Assembly (NCBI GenBank): GCA_934230685.1
Contig: CAKQFF010000004.1
Coordinates: 1 to 37,622 of the forward strand
From: an uncultured Prevotella sp.
Lineage (GTDB): Bacteria > Bacteroidota > Bacteroidia > Bacteroidales > Bacteroidaceae
Direction: 5' to 3'
Length of the DNA: 37,622 nt
The notes beneath the pieces are model-generated. The model was not told where the DNA came from, did no database searches, and saw only the letters and a program-made list of their open reading frames with translations. Numbering within the stretch: position 1 is the stretch's first letter; every line of letters starts with the position of its first letter. Positions 8,261 through 17,048 of the stretch are shown piece by piece. The translations under genes and the position numbers were made by a program.

Positions 8261-9202
8261 TCATTTCCATCGCCATGTTTTCATCAGCGTGCGTCCGAGT
8301 CGTCCTATCACCATTGTTATCTTGTGTGGAGACACTTCCTTGCCACCAATGATAAGTAGCACACCAAAGAGGATGAGCACTATTCCCACGGCAAGTCGCA
8401 TAGTGAAGTCCTCGCCGAAGAGCAGCACACCAATAGCCACTGCAGTGATTGGCTCCAGCGCTCCCATAATAGCAGTAGGTGTGGAGCCTATGTCGTGAAC
8501 GGCAACAACCATGAGCACAAGCGAGAGAACAGTGGGCAGCACGGCCAACTGCAAAGCGAAGAGCCACTGGCGTGGTGTAGTGAGCAGTTGCACTGTCTCG
8601 CCAGTGGCAAAGGTGAAGGATAGAATGGTAAACGCTCCAAACAGCAACACATAGAATGTGAGCTTAACCGACGAGAGCCTCAACGACGACTTGTTAACCA
8701 CAACAATGTACACAGCATACGTAAGTGACGAAAGCATCACGAGCACCACGCCGAGCGTGCTCAATGCCGAACCGTCGCTCGTCTGATTCAGCAATGCTAT
8801 GCCGCCAAGGGCAAGGACTATGGAAAGGGCAGTGACCAACGTGAGTTTCTCATGGAACAGCACCATCATCAGCACAGCCACCATGATAGGATAGACAAAA
8901 AGGAGCGTAGAGGCAATACCCACATCCATGTAGTTGAAACTGAAATAAAGCGTAGTCGACGACGTGCTCATCAGCACACCCAGGATGGCGAGCAATCCGA
9001 ACTCGCGCTTTGTAAGGACGAACGACTTGCGTTGCACAGCCATCATCACTCCGAGGATGAGAGTGGCAAGTGCGAAACGGTAAAACAATGTGGTGTTGGT
9101 GCTGATTCCATCGCGTGTGAGATAGGTTGCACCAAGCGGATTTGTGCCGTAACACAAGGCGGCTCCTATGCCGCAGAGTGTTCCTTTTAGTTTTGAATCC
9201 AT
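8261..9202 (-). CDS. EamA/DMT family permease
   Basis: The 313-residue protein is almost entirely hydrophobic, with about ten predicted transmembrane helices in two EamA repeats. The first repeat contains TNPLGATYLTRDGISTNTTLFYRFALATLILG. The second contains GALEPITAVAIGVLLFGEDFTMRLAVGIVLILFGVLLI, the family's end-of-repeat signature. Members export metabolites or amino acids, and the substrate cannot be read from the sequence. It has its own -7 element upstream. It might share a transcript with the exporter genes downstream, since I see no terminator between them. Confidence 0.9.
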   Translation of the reverse strand: MDSKLKGTLCGIGAALCYGTNPLGATYLTRDGISTNTTLFYRFALATLILGVMMAVQRKSFVLTKREFGLLAILGVLMSTSSTTLYFSFNYMDVGIASTLLFVYPIMVAVLMMVLFHEKLTLVTALSIVLALGGIALLNQTSDGSALSTLGVVLVMLSSLTYAVYIVVVNKSSLRLSSVKLTFYVLLFGAFTILSFTFATGETVQLLTTPRQWLFALQLAVLPTVLSLVLMVVAVHDIGSTPTAIMGALEPITAVAIGVLLFGEDFTMRLAVGIVLILFGVLLIIGGKEVSPHKITMVIGRLGRTLMKTWRWK

Positions 9203-9242
9203 ATATTTTTTATTTATTTTAAATATGTTGAATTTTGCTGCA

Positions 9243-9250
9243 CAAAGGTA
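9243..9250 (-). promoter_or_regulatory. -7 promoter element of the DMT permease gene
   Basis: On the minus strand TACCTTTG matches TAnnTTTG, 41 bases before the ATG. The nearest TTTG upstream is 25 bp away, longer than the usual spacing, so the -33 element is uncertain. Confidence 0.5.
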
Positions 9251-9487
9251 AGCAAAAAAATATGCCTACCTACTACAAATGCGATTATTATTATTACATA
9301 AGCATGAAATCATCGGCATAAAGCTTTTTTCGAAAGGTACTCTCACGACCCCTTAGTAGGGGTTTCGACACAGTGCACAAATCTGTGCGAAATGTGAGCG
9401 AATGCACCATCTGCGACATAAATCATTAATAATGAGAACTTTCGAATTGTTAAAACTGTTACAAAAAACTGTTAACGCCGACAATAT

Positions 9488-9521
9488 ATTGCAAGAATAT
9501 CCAATATTTTCAGTACCTTTG
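9488..9521 (+). promoter_or_regulatory. Promoter of the M23 peptidase gene
   Basis: ATTG (9488-9491) and TACCTTTG (9514-9521) are separated by 22 bp, close to the Bacteroidota consensus. The predicted leader is about 120 nt and highly structured. A direct repeat AACTGTTA lies just upstream of the -33 position. Confidence 0.65.
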
Positions 9522-9537
9522 CAAAGCAATTACAAAA

Positions 9538-9620
9538 ATGCTATCCCAGCATTACAAAAATGATGTTGAACTACATTGTTGTTCAACGACCACCTTTTGA
9601 AGGAATGATATACTCATTCC
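9538..9620 (+). promoter_or_regulatory. Three consecutive hairpins in the M23 gene 5' leader
   Basis: Three perfect stems lie in order between promoter and ATG: ATGCT/AGCAT (9538-9552), GTTGAAC/GTTCAAC (9565-9587) and GGAATGA/TCATTCC (9602-9620). An A9 run (9626-9634) separates the last one from the start codon. No known riboswitch consensus was recognised. Confidence 0.55.
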
Positions 9621-9646
9621 AATCTAAAAAAAAACAAGTCTAACAA

Positions 9647-10594
9647 ATGAATTTAAAGAAGACAATAAAGAAACTTGCTATATCAGCGCTGCTCGCAGTA
9701 GCAGCAATCCCAGTTCACGGCCAAGACCTTCTTGCACGCCAGGCTCCAGTTGACCGCAAAATGGCTGAAGTAGACACTATCATGCTCCGCAACATCACAA
9801 TAAAGGAAGACATGGAGTCGCCAGCCTCTGAACTCTACGCTAATTGGGACAACCGCTACGCCCATCGCGCAACAGAACTTCCCGAAACCTACCGCATCGA
9901 CTTACGCCACTTCTGCATGCCTACCACAAGCCGCGTCATCACAAGTAATTTCGGCTCACGTTGGGGAGGTCAGCACAAGGGATTGGACATCAAGGTGTAC
10001 ATCGGCGACACTATCCGCTCTGCCTTCTCGGGCAAAGTGCGCATTGTGCGCTACGAAGGTGGCGGCTATGGCAAGTATATTGTAATTCGTCACAACAACG
10101 GACTTGAGACCATTTACGGTCACCTCTCAAAGCAGCTTGTCAAAGAAAACCAGGAAGTGCGCGCAGGCGACGTTATTGGCTTGGGCGGCAACACAGGACG
10201 AAGCACAGGTTCACACCTCCACTTCGAGACCCGCCTTTGCGGTGTGGCTCTCAACCCTGCATTAATGTTCGACTTCCGCGAGCAGGATGTAACTGGCGAC
10301 TATTATGCCTTCAACAAGGCAACCTACGACAGCGAGTCGATTACAGCCACACGTCTTCGCGGTAAGCAGGACGGCTCGACTATTGCAAGAGAGAACAAAG
10401 CCGAAGACTTTGCCACCAACGACCGCATGACATCAGGACTGAAAGACCAGGTGCAGTACCACAAGGTTGTCAAGGGCGAGACTCTTGACGCTATCGCCAA
10501 GAAGCGCGGTGTGACCATCGACAAGATTTGCAAGCTCAACCATATCTCTAAAACGAAGCGCTTGCGTCCTGGTCAGATCTTGAGATACTCTTAA
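9647..10594 (+). CDS. Secreted M23 family metallopeptidase with C-terminal LysM domain
   Basis: The 315-residue protein has a signal peptide (residues 1-25, cleavage probably after VHG). The M23 (LytM/lysostaphin) domain spans about 98-215. Zinc and catalytic residues are visible: H110 and D114 in HKGLD, H159 in YGHL, and H190 and H192 in HLHFE. A LysM peptidoglycan-binding domain lies at about 271-314 (YHKVVKGETLDAIAKKRGVTIDKICKLN...LRPGQIL). It should act in the periplasm on peptide cross-links, either as an endopeptidase or as an amidase activator. All metal ligands are intact, which favours activity. It is a single-gene transcript bounded by its own promoter and a strong terminator. Confidence 0.94.
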   Translation: MNLKKTIKKLAISALLAVAAIPVHGQDLLARQAPVDRKMAEVDTIMLRNITIKEDMESPASELYANWDNRYAHRATELPETYRIDLRHFCMPTTSRVITSNFGSRWGGQHKGLDIKVYIGDTIRSAFSGKVRIVRYEGGGYGKYIVIRHNNGLETIYGHLSKQLVKENQEVRAGDVIGLGGNTGRSTGSHLHFETRLCGVALNPALMFDFREQDVTGDYYAFNKATYDSESITATRLRGKQDGSTIARENKAEDFATNDRMTSGLKDQVQYHKVVKGETLDAIAKKRGVTIDKICKLNHISKTKRLRPGQILRYS

Positions 10595-10629
10595 TTGACT
10601 AAAGATATTACCATATTATATTAGAATCC

Positions 10630-10672
10630 AGCGCCAGACAAGAAACCAAATGTTTCTTTCTGGCGCTTTTCT
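10630..10672 (+). terminator. Rho-independent terminator after the M23 gene
   Basis: The 17-base left arm (10630-10646) pairs with 10652-10667 as a 16-bp stem with one bulged C and a 5-base loop, followed by TTTTC. It lies 36 bp after the stop. The convergent ABC gene ends at 10691, but on the minus strand no T-run follows, so it mainly serves the plus strand. Confidence 0.85.
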
Positions 10673-10690
10673 TATGTCTTTATTCTTGGT

Positions 10691-12346
10691 TCATCCAAGC
10701 ATCAGCCTCTCCGTGCAATACTCCAACACCGCAGGTCGATGGGTTATGAATATCACAGTGTGCTCATTGTCGGCAAGGATGTTGCGCAGCAAGCGACACT
10801 CTGTATCCCCATCAAGAGCAGACGTAGCCTCATCAAATACCATTATCTGTCGATTGCGCAACAAAGCACGCGCTATGGCTATGCGCTGAGCCTGACCTTC
10901 TGACAATCCCCCTCCCTGCTCTCCACAGCGAGTGTCGAGACCATTGGGTAGAGTAAGCACAAAATCAGCGCAACTCTTGCGCAAGGCTTCGCAAATTTCT
11001 TCTTCGGTTGCATCGCGCTTGCCGAGTCGCAAGTTGTCGCGTATGGTGCCGCTCATAAGCGTGTTGCCCTGAGGCACATATACAAAGTTGCAACGCATCA
11101 GTGGCGACAACCTCAGTTCATCCTCTGCATTGTAAATGGTTATGTTGCCATGCTGCGGACTCATTAGTGCAAGTAGCATTCGCACAAGCGTGGTTTTGCC
11201 GGCTCCCGTCTCGCCAAGAATCGCGGTGCATGAACCGGGGCGGAAGTCGAACGAAAGATGAGATATCACGTCGCGTGTGCCATCCTCATAGCGATAGCTA
11301 ATGTCGTTGATGCGGAGTCCGCAAGGAGCAGCAAGCCGAATAGGCTCTCCCTGTTCCTCTATAGGCTCCTCCTCAAGCTCCATGAGTCGTTCGGCAGCGG
11401 TGAACACTCCTACGAAGGCTGGAGCAAGTTTGGTAAGACTACGGGCTGGAGTCTGTATCTTGTTAACCAACTGCAAGAAAGCTGTCATTCCACCAAACGT
11501 GAGTGTGCCAGCCGACATCCTTACAGCTGCCCAAAGGAAGGCGATGAGATAGCCGAGGGCAAAGCCGAAATTAAGAATAAAGTTGGAGAACACAGAGAAC
11601 GACGTGCGCCTAACCACATTCTTGCGCAACTGAGCCTGGGTATGCTCCAACCTCTCCACCATGTCGCCACATGCCTCAAGAGTTTTTATCACCATACGAT
11701 GCTGCACAGTCTCCTGCATTGCCGACTGCACACGACTATCGGAGTCGCGCACAAGTCGCGTGAGCCTACGCATTTGGTTCATATAAATCTTGCTCACGGC
11801 AAGAAACAGCGGTATGATTGCCACAAGCAACACAGCGAGCATACGGTCCATGGAGAACAGACATAAGAACGCTCCTACGAACATCATCATCACTGAAAGT
11901 GTACTCGGTATTGTCTCTGTAAGAAATGTTACGACAGTGGACACGTCAAACTCCAGTCGGTTGAGAATGTCACCCGAATGATGATGTGAACGATTGTGCC
12001 ACTGCGACTGCAATATCCTTTCGAGCATCTGTTGCTGCATGAGGTTCTGAGCGCGTACACCAAGAATATTGCGCACCCATACTCCTGCTATATTTATGGC
12101 AAAGCTGCACAGTATCAATGCCGCCATCACTCCCACCGCCAAATATATGGAGCCATGCTCGCTGCCCGATGCCACATCAATAGCGTGCTTAACAGCCCAT
12201 ACCTGAGCAAGACTCAACACTACATCTGCAATGCCAATCAAGGCGTTGAGGATAGCCTGCAGACGGTTGCCACTCCAACGGAGCCACAGCCAAACGAGGA
12301 TGCGGCGGGCAGGATATTTTGTATTGGGAATATTCAGGAACTTCAT
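10691..12346 (-). CDS. ABC exporter, fused transmembrane and ATPase domains
   Basis: The 551-residue half-transporter has a six-helix type-1 exporter membrane domain (about 18-310), followed by an ATPase domain with Walker A GETGAGKT (378-385), Q-loop in YVPQGNTL (about 425), signature LSEGQAQR (481-488), Walker B IMVFDEATSALD (501-512) and switch His in ITHRP (about 536). It would act as a homodimer in the inner membrane. The domain order fits MsbA/lipid or peptide exporters, but nothing identifies the substrate. No peptidase domain is present. It lies 70 bp downstream of nadK with no obvious promoter or terminator between, so the two may be co-transcribed. Confidence 0.93.
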   Translation of the reverse strand: MKFLNIPNTKYPARRILVWLWLRWSGNRLQAILNALIGIADVVLSLAQVWAVKHAIDVASGSEHGSIYLAVGVMAALILCSFAINIAGVWVRNILGVRAQNLMQQQMLERILQSQWHNRSHHHSGDILNRLEFDVSTVVTFLTETIPSTLSVMMMFVGAFLCLFSMDRMLAVLLVAIIPLFLAVSKIYMNQMRRLTRLVRDSDSRVQSAMQETVQHRMVIKTLEACGDMVERLEHTQAQLRKNVVRRTSFSVFSNFILNFGFALGYLIAFLWAAVRMSAGTLTFGGMTAFLQLVNKIQTPARSLTKLAPAFVGVFTAAERLMELEEEPIEEQGEPIRLAAPCGLRINDISYRYEDGTRDVISHLSFDFRPGSCTAILGETGAGKTTLVRMLLALMSPQHGNITIYNAEDELRLSPLMRCNFVYVPQGNTLMSGTIRDNLRLGKRDATEEEICEALRKSCADFVLTLPNGLDTRCGEQGGGLSEGQAQRIAIARALLRNRQIMVFDEATSALDGDTECRLLRNILADNEHTVIFITHRPAVLEYCTERLMLG

Positions 12347-12416
12347 ATTTAACTGATAATTTAAAATGGATTATTGATTACAGCAATTACCATTGTTTAA
12401 TAAAAAAAATCGTCAA

Positions 12417-13304
12417 TTATCTCTTGTCGGCTCCCCACATCATTTTCTCCCTCAGCGACGAGAAGTAGCGGCGGCCATTAGGCTTCACTATGCGCGACAC
12501 AAACGGAGCGCGGCTTATCGTCACCGACGACCCCTCGTGCATGGTGTAGCTGCGACCATCCACAGCCACAAGATAGTTATGGGAGCGCGACTCCACTTCG
12601 AGTCTTATACGGCTGGAATCGCTGATTACAATGGGGCGAATGTTCAGACTGTGCGGAGCCACCGGCGTAAGGCAGAGCGTGCGCGTCTGTGGCACGATGA
12701 TAGGACCGCCATTGGAGAGCGAATAGGCCGTGGAACCAGTGGGAGTGGAGACAATAAGTCCGTCAGCCTGATACGTCACGAGGAAACTGTCGTCAATGCA
12801 CGTGTCGATGCTTATCATCGATGCCACATCGCGCTTGAGCACAGCAATATCGTTGAGAGCATAATGGCAACCATCAAAGTCGCCACCCTCTGTTGTTATC
12901 TGTATGGCTGTATGTTCCTCTATTTGGTAGTTGCCGTCGAGCACAGCTTGAAGTGCCGTCTCTACCTCCCCTGGAAGCACATCGGCAAGAAAGCCGAGCC
13001 TTCCCATATTCACACCAATAAGCGGTATCTGCTTGCAGCCCACACGTACAGCCGACTTTAGGAAAGTGCCGTCGCCACCCATCGACACCACATAGTCGGC
13101 GTCGAAATCGTCACCCTCGAACGTGCCCACCTCACCAAGGTCTACACTCTGCTCTTCGGTGAGGAAGTCGTAGAATGGACGGTCGAATATTGCCTTCGCT
13201 CCATGCTCGCGCAGAAATGCAAGCACGCGCAGGAGCGAGTGGGACTTGCGGGGTTGGAAGGAATTGCCGAATATGGCGAATGTAAGATGCTTGTTTGTCA
13301 TCAC
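12417..13304 (-). CDS. nadK: NAD kinase
   Basis: NadK phosphorylates NAD+ to NADP+ with ATP in the cytoplasm. The 295-residue protein shows the family motifs in order: GGDGTFL at 76-82 (catalytic D78), GVNMGRLGFL at 97-106, ALNDIAVLK at 149-157 and DGLIVSTPTGSTAYSLSNGGPI at about 181-202. The start is ATGATG; either Met could initiate. A consensus promoter lies upstream at 13357-13387. The divergent neighbour is the DJ-1 family gene. Confidence 0.95.
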   Translation of the reverse strand: MMTNKHLTFAIFGNSFQPRKSHSLLRVLAFLREHGAKAIFDRPFYDFLTEEQSVDLGEVGTFEGDDFDADYVVSMGGDGTFLKSAVRVGCKQIPLIGVNMGRLGFLADVLPGEVETALQAVLDGNYQIEEHTAIQITTEGGDFDGCHYALNDIAVLKRDVASMISIDTCIDDSFLVTYQADGLIVSTPTGSTAYSLSNGGPIIVPQTRTLCLTPVAPHSLNIRPIVISDSSRIRLEVESRSHNYLVAVDGRSYTMHEGSSVTISRAPFVSRIVKPNGRRYFSSLREKMMWGADKR

Positions 13305-13356
13305 TTTATAATATCATTTACATTTAATTATTAATGTATAAAAAACTTATTGTCCA

Positions 13357-13387
13357 CAAAATTACGTAATTTATTGCATACATCAAA
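13357..13387 (-). promoter_or_regulatory. Promoter of nadK
   Basis: On the minus strand TTTG (13384-13387) and TAATTTTG (13357-13364) are 19 bp apart, a full Bacteroidota consensus. The 10-bp palindrome ATTACGTAAT (13361-13370) overlaps the upstream edge of the -7 element. Confidence 0.75.
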
Positions 13388-13442
13388 CATGACAAGAAAC
13401 AATTATACGTAACAAACCTAATGATATTTCAAAAAAAATGCG

Positions 13443-13450
13443 TAAGTTTG
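13443..13450 (+). promoter_or_regulatory. -7 promoter element upstream of the DJ-1 family gene
   Basis: TAAGTTTG matches TAnnTTTG. No TTTG lies 19-20 bp upstream. Transcription would start near 13457, before the in-frame ATG at 13481 and about 150 bases before the ATG at 13610. Confidence 0.5.
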
Positions 13451-13609
13451 CAATAGTGATTAATAAAACGACAAAATTATATGGCACGATTTTATTCGCT
13501 CAAAAAGCGCGACCAGGACGACGATAAGATAGCCGACCCGTTTGGCGTGCTCAGAGAGGTAAGACAAAAAGTAAACGAAAAAGAAAAACAAACCATAAAC
13601 ATTCACAAC

Positions 13610-14161
13610 ATGGCAAAAGCATACGAATTTCTTGCCAACGGATTCGAGGATATCGAGGCGTTGGCTCCGGTCGACATTCTGCGTCGCGGTGGTATCGAGA
13701 TTAAGACAGTAAGCATCGGCGACTCGCTCATGGTGGAGTCGGCTCACGGTGTGCAGGTTAAGGCTGATATGATGTTCAGCGAGGCCAACTTAGCCGACGC
13801 CGACCTGTTGCTTATCCCAGGCGGAATGCCGGGTGCAAAGAACATCGACGAGCACGAGGGAGTGCGCCAGGCATTGCTCAAGCAAGCTGAACAGAACAAG
13901 CTTATAGGTGCCATTTGTGCCGGACCTATGGTGCTTGGACATCTTGGACTGCTGCAAGGACGCAAGGCAACTTGTTATCCTGGATTCGAGGGAGAGCTTG
14001 ATGGCGCGGAATACACAGCCGCAAAGTTCACTATCGACGGCAACATCATCACTGGCAAAGGCCCTGGCGCAACATTCGACTACGCCTATGCCCTGCTCAC
14101 TCTGCTCAAGGGCGAGAGAGTGGTGAGAGAGATGAAGAAGGGAATGATGTATAACGATTGA
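13610..14161 (+). CDS. DJ-1/PfpI family protein (class I glutamine amidotransferase-like)
   Basis: The 183-residue form starting at 13610 (MAKAYEFLANGFEDIEALAPVDILRRGG) matches the normal length and N-terminus of the DJ-1/YajL/ThiJ family. The nucleophile elbow AICAGPMVLGHLGLL carries the expected reactive Cys. The conserved Glu is in GFEDIEA and the C-terminal part has ITGKGPGATFDYA. Family members act as deglycases, chaperones or oxidative-stress proteins; which one cannot be told here. The frame is open 43 codons further upstream to an ATG at 13481, and that extension has no family counterpart. ispD follows 35 bp later. Confidence 0.88.
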   Translation: MAKAYEFLANGFEDIEALAPVDILRRGGIEIKTVSIGDSLMVESAHGVQVKADMMFSEANLADADLLLIPGGMPGAKNIDEHEGVRQALLKQAEQNKLIGAICAGPMVLGHLGLLQGRKATCYPGFEGELDGAEYTAAKFTIDGNIITGKGPGATFDYAYALLTLLKGERVVREMKKGMMYND

Positions 14162-14196
14162 CAATCTGATTATTGTCGATTTTAAGACTTACGACT

Positions 14197-14868
14197 ATGG
14201 ACTACATTATTATCGTGGCTGGCGGCAAAGGACTACGCATGGGCGGCGACCTGCCCAAGCAGTTTATGCCCTTGCACGGCAAGCCGGTGCTCATGCACAC
14301 CATTGAGCGATTTCGATCCTACAGCGATGAGCTGAAAATTATACTTGTGCTGCCACATGAGCAGCAGGACTATTGGCGACAAATCTGCCAAAAGCACAAC
14401 TTCACCGTTGAGCATACCGTTGTGGACGGCGGACAGACCCGTTTCCACTCGTCGCAGAACGGAGTGGCTGCCGTGCCCGACGATGCCACGGGCGTTATTG
14501 GCATTCACGACGGTGTGCGCCCTTTCGTATCCGAGGAGACGATAGCTCGATGCTTCGAAGCAGCACGCCAGTTTGGTGCGGCTCTGCCCGTGCTGCCCGT
14601 CACCGACACCCTGCGCCGCGTGACCGACGATGGTGGCTACAACGTGCAGCGCAACGACTACCGCACAGTGCAGACACCACAGACCTTCGACGCACAACTA
14701 CTGAAGCAGGCTTTCAAGCAACCCTACTCTGACAACTTCACCGACGACGCTTCGGTGGTGGAGGCATTAGGACACAAAGTTACTATGGTCGACGGCAACC
14801 GCGAGAACATTAAGCTCACCACACCGTTCGACCTCGTTGTAGCCGAAGCACTCATCAAGAAGAACTAA
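14197..14868 (+). CDS. ispD: 2-C-methyl-D-erythritol 4-phosphate cytidylyltransferase
   Basis: IspD transfers CMP to MEP, the third step of the non-mevalonate isoprenoid pathway. The 223-residue protein starts [23 protein letters not shown], the nucleotide-binding signature (conserved Gly-rich loop, R and PKQ). [48 protein letters not shown] and [17 protein letters not shown] follow in family order. The ATG at 14197 is preferred over an upstream TTG at 14173, which would add eight unconserved residues. recG begins 9 bp after the stop, so the two are probably one operon. The pathway gene dxr is also in this window, in another operon. Confidence 0.94.
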   Translation: MDYIIIVAGGKGLRMGGDLPKQFMPLHGKPVLMHTIERFRSYSDELKIILVLPHEQQDYWRQICQKHNFTVEHTVVDGGQTRFHSSQNGVAAVPDDATGVIGIHDGVRPFVSEETIARCFEAARQFGAALPVLPVTDTLRRVTDDGGYNVQRNDYRTVQTPQTFDAQLLKQAFKQPYSDNFTDDASVVEALGHKVTMVDGNRENIKLTTPFDLVVAEALIKKN

Positions 14869-14877
14869 AAACTCATC

Positions 14878-16974
14878 ATGGACATACTCTCGCAAGACAT
14901 AATGTATCTGCCCGGTGTAGGCCCCAACCGCAAGGATATCTTCAACAAGGAACTGGACATCCACACATGGGGCGACATCCTGGAGAACTATCCATATAAA
15001 TATGTGGACAGGAGCCGCATCTATGCCATTCACGAGCTGACGGGCGACATGCCCTTCGTGCAAATAAGGGGCAAGATACTGTCTTTCGAGGAGTTTGAGA
15101 TGTCGCCACGCAAGAAGCGTGTCGTGGCACATTTCAGCGACGGACGAGGTGTGGTTGACCTAGTGTGGTTCTCGGGCGCACAATACGTCTACAAGAATTA
15201 TAAGGTGAACGAGGACTACATCGTCTTCGGACGGCCAACAGTCTACAACGGTAGATTCCAGTTCTCGCATCCCGACATCGACCGCGCACAAGACTTGCAA
15301 CTCTCCGAAATGGGAATGCAGCCATACTACTCCACTACCGAACTCATGAAGAAGCGTGGAGTGACATCGCGCTCAGTGGAGAAGATTGTCAAGGCGATGC
15401 TGCTGAAACTCAAGGACCCGCTGCCCGAGACTCTGCCCGACTTCATTGTGCGCCGACTACACCTTGTTTCGCGCGACACAGCCATGCGCTGCATTCATTA
15501 TCCCAAAAATGCCGTTGAGATGCAGAAGGCCCGCGAGAGACTCAAGTTTGAGGAACTCTTCTACGTGCAACTCAACATTCTGCGCTACGCCAGCGACCAC
15601 CGCCGCAAATACCGCGGATACATATTCAACCGCGTAGGATCCGACTTCAACCGCTTCTACTCCGAGAACCTTAAATTTGAGCTTACCGGAGCACAGAAAC
15701 GGGTGATGCACGAGATTCGCGACGACATGTGCTCCGGACGACAAATGAACCGTCTGCTGCAAGGCGACGTGGGCAGCGGCAAGACTCTTGTGGCTCTCAT
15801 GACCATGCTCATAGCTCTTGGCAACGGGTTCCAGGCATGCATCATGGCTCCCACAGAAATCCTTGCCGAACAGCATCTCACCACCATCAAAGAGTTTCTT
15901 CATGGCATGGACATAAGAGTGGAACTTCTCACGGGCATGGTTAAGGGCAAGAGGCGCAAGGAGGTGCTCAATGCCTTGCTCGCGGGCGAAGTGAAGATTC
16001 TTGTTGGCACTCATGCCATTCTCGAAGACCAGGTGCGCTTCCAGCGGCTCGGCATTGCCGTCATCGACGAGCAACACCGCTTCGGTGTGGCTCAACGAGC
16101 GCGCCTATGGGCTAAGAGCGAGAATCCTCCACACATCCTCGTGATGACAGCCACGCCTATCCCACGCACTCTCGCCATGACTATCTACGGTGATCTTGAC
16201 GTGAGCGTTATCGACGAACTGCCACCAGGACGCAAACCCGTGCAAACAATACATCGCTACGACAACCAGATGATGTCGCTCTACAACGGCATCCGCCAGC
16301 AGATACGGCTCGGACGACAAGTCTACGTGGTATACCCGCTTATTACCGAAAGCGAGAAGAGCGACCTTAAGAATCTTGAGGACGGTTTTGCTGCCCTATG
16401 CGATATTTTCCCGGAATTCCACATCAGCCGTGTACACGGCAAGATGAAACCTGCCGAGAAGGACGCGGAGATGCAGAAGTTTGTGAGTGGCGAGACTCAG
16501 ATTCTTGTTGCCACAACAGTGATTGAGGTAGGTGTGAATGTGCCCAACGCTTCGGTGATGGTTATTCTCGATGCCCAACGCTTCGGTCTGTCACAGCTTC
16601 ACCAGCTACGCGGACGTGTGGGCAGAGGTGCCGAACAGAGCTACTGCATCCTCGTGACCACCTACAAGCTGTCGGACATCACACGCAAACGCATCGACAT
16701 CATGTGCGACACCAACGACGGTTTCCGCATTGCCGAGGCAGACCTTAAGCTACGAGGACCTGGCGACCTTGAGGGCACACAACAGAGCGGCATCGCCTTC
16801 GACCTGAAGATTGCCGACATAGCACGCGACGGACAACTTGTGGCTCTCGCACGACAAGAGGCACAAAAAATAATAGACGCTGACCCTATTTGCTCATCCA
16901 ATGAATACGCCTTGCTATGGCGAAGATTGAGAGAACTGAGAGACACTAATATTAATTGGGCAGCTATATCGTGA
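14878..16974 (+). CDS. recG: ATP-dependent DNA helicase RecG
   Basis: RecG remodels stalled replication forks and branched DNA. The 698-residue protein has the N-terminal wedge/OB region (about 60-150), then a superfamily 2 helicase core: Walker A GDVGSGKT at 296-303, APTEILAEQH at about 324-333, DEQH box at 397-400 with RFGVAQR, TATPIPRTL at 424-432, and the C-terminal TTVIEVGVNVPNASVMVI and QLRGRVGRG motifs followed by the RecG-specific tail (GPGDLEGTQQSG). Length and order are normal. It lies directly downstream of ispD and converges with the receptor gene. Confidence 0.96.
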   Translation: MDILSQDIMYLPGVGPNRKDIFNKELDIHTWGDILENYPYKYVDRSRIYAIHELTGDMPFVQIRGKILSFEEFEMSPRKKRVVAHFSDGRGVVDLVWFSGAQYVYKNYKVNEDYIVFGRPTVYNGRFQFSHPDIDRAQDLQLSEMGMQPYYSTTELMKKRGVTSRSVEKIVKAMLLKLKDPLPETLPDFIVRRLHLVSRDTAMRCIHYPKNAVEMQKARERLKFEELFYVQLNILRYASDHRRKYRGYIFNRVGSDFNRFYSENLKFELTGAQKRVMHEIRDDMCSGRQMNRLLQGDVGSGKTLVALMTMLIALGNGFQACIMAPTEILAEQHLTTIKEFLHGMDIRVELLTGMVKGKRRKEVLNALLAGEVKILVGTHAILEDQVRFQRLGIAVIDEQHRFGVAQRARLWAKSENPPHILVMTATPIPRTLAMTIYGDLDVSVIDELPPGRKPVQTIHRYDNQMMSLYNGIRQQIRLGRQVYVVYPLITESEKSDLKNLEDGFAALCDIFPEFHISRVHGKMKPAEKDAEMQKFVSGETQILVATTVIEVGVNVPNASVMVILDAQRFGLSQLHQLRGRVGRGAEQSYCILVTTYKLSDITRKRIDIMCDTNDGFRIAEADLKLRGPGDLEGTQQSGIAFDLKIADIARDGQLVALARQEAQKIIDADPICSSNEYALLWRRLRELRDTNINWAAIS

Positions 16975-16986
16975 TGTTTATATAGG

Positions 16987-17016
16987 AGGTTGGGCGAGCA
17001 TAGCTCAACTTTCTAC
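16987..17016 (+). terminator. Possible terminator after recG
   Basis: Bases 16987-16995 can pair with 17003-17011 as a 9-bp stem that includes two G-T wobbles, with a 7-base loop. Only a short T-containing run follows (TTTCT), so termination strength is doubtful. Confidence 0.35.
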
Positions 17017-17048
17017 AGAAGTTTTATTGTACTACAATTAGCACTGTT

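Larger units (their letters stand above)
9203..9646. other. 444-bp divergent intergenic region rich in palindromes
   Basis: No gene is seen here. It holds the DMT -7 element (9243-9250, minus) and the M23 promoter (9488-9521, plus). Between them are nested inverted repeats: ACCCCT/AGGGGT at 9348-9363 inside TCGAAA/TTTCGA at 9330-9368, GCACA/TGTGC at 9375-9388, TCATTA/TAATGA at 9423-9435, and a direct repeat AACTGTTA at 9454 and 9467. The M23 leader (about 9528-9646) carries three further hairpins. Confidence 0.75.

Noticed and set aside
14173-14196. TTG start for IspD eight codons upstream
   Set aside because: The ATG at 14197 begins the conserved nucleotide-binding motif, and no added residues are conserved in the family.
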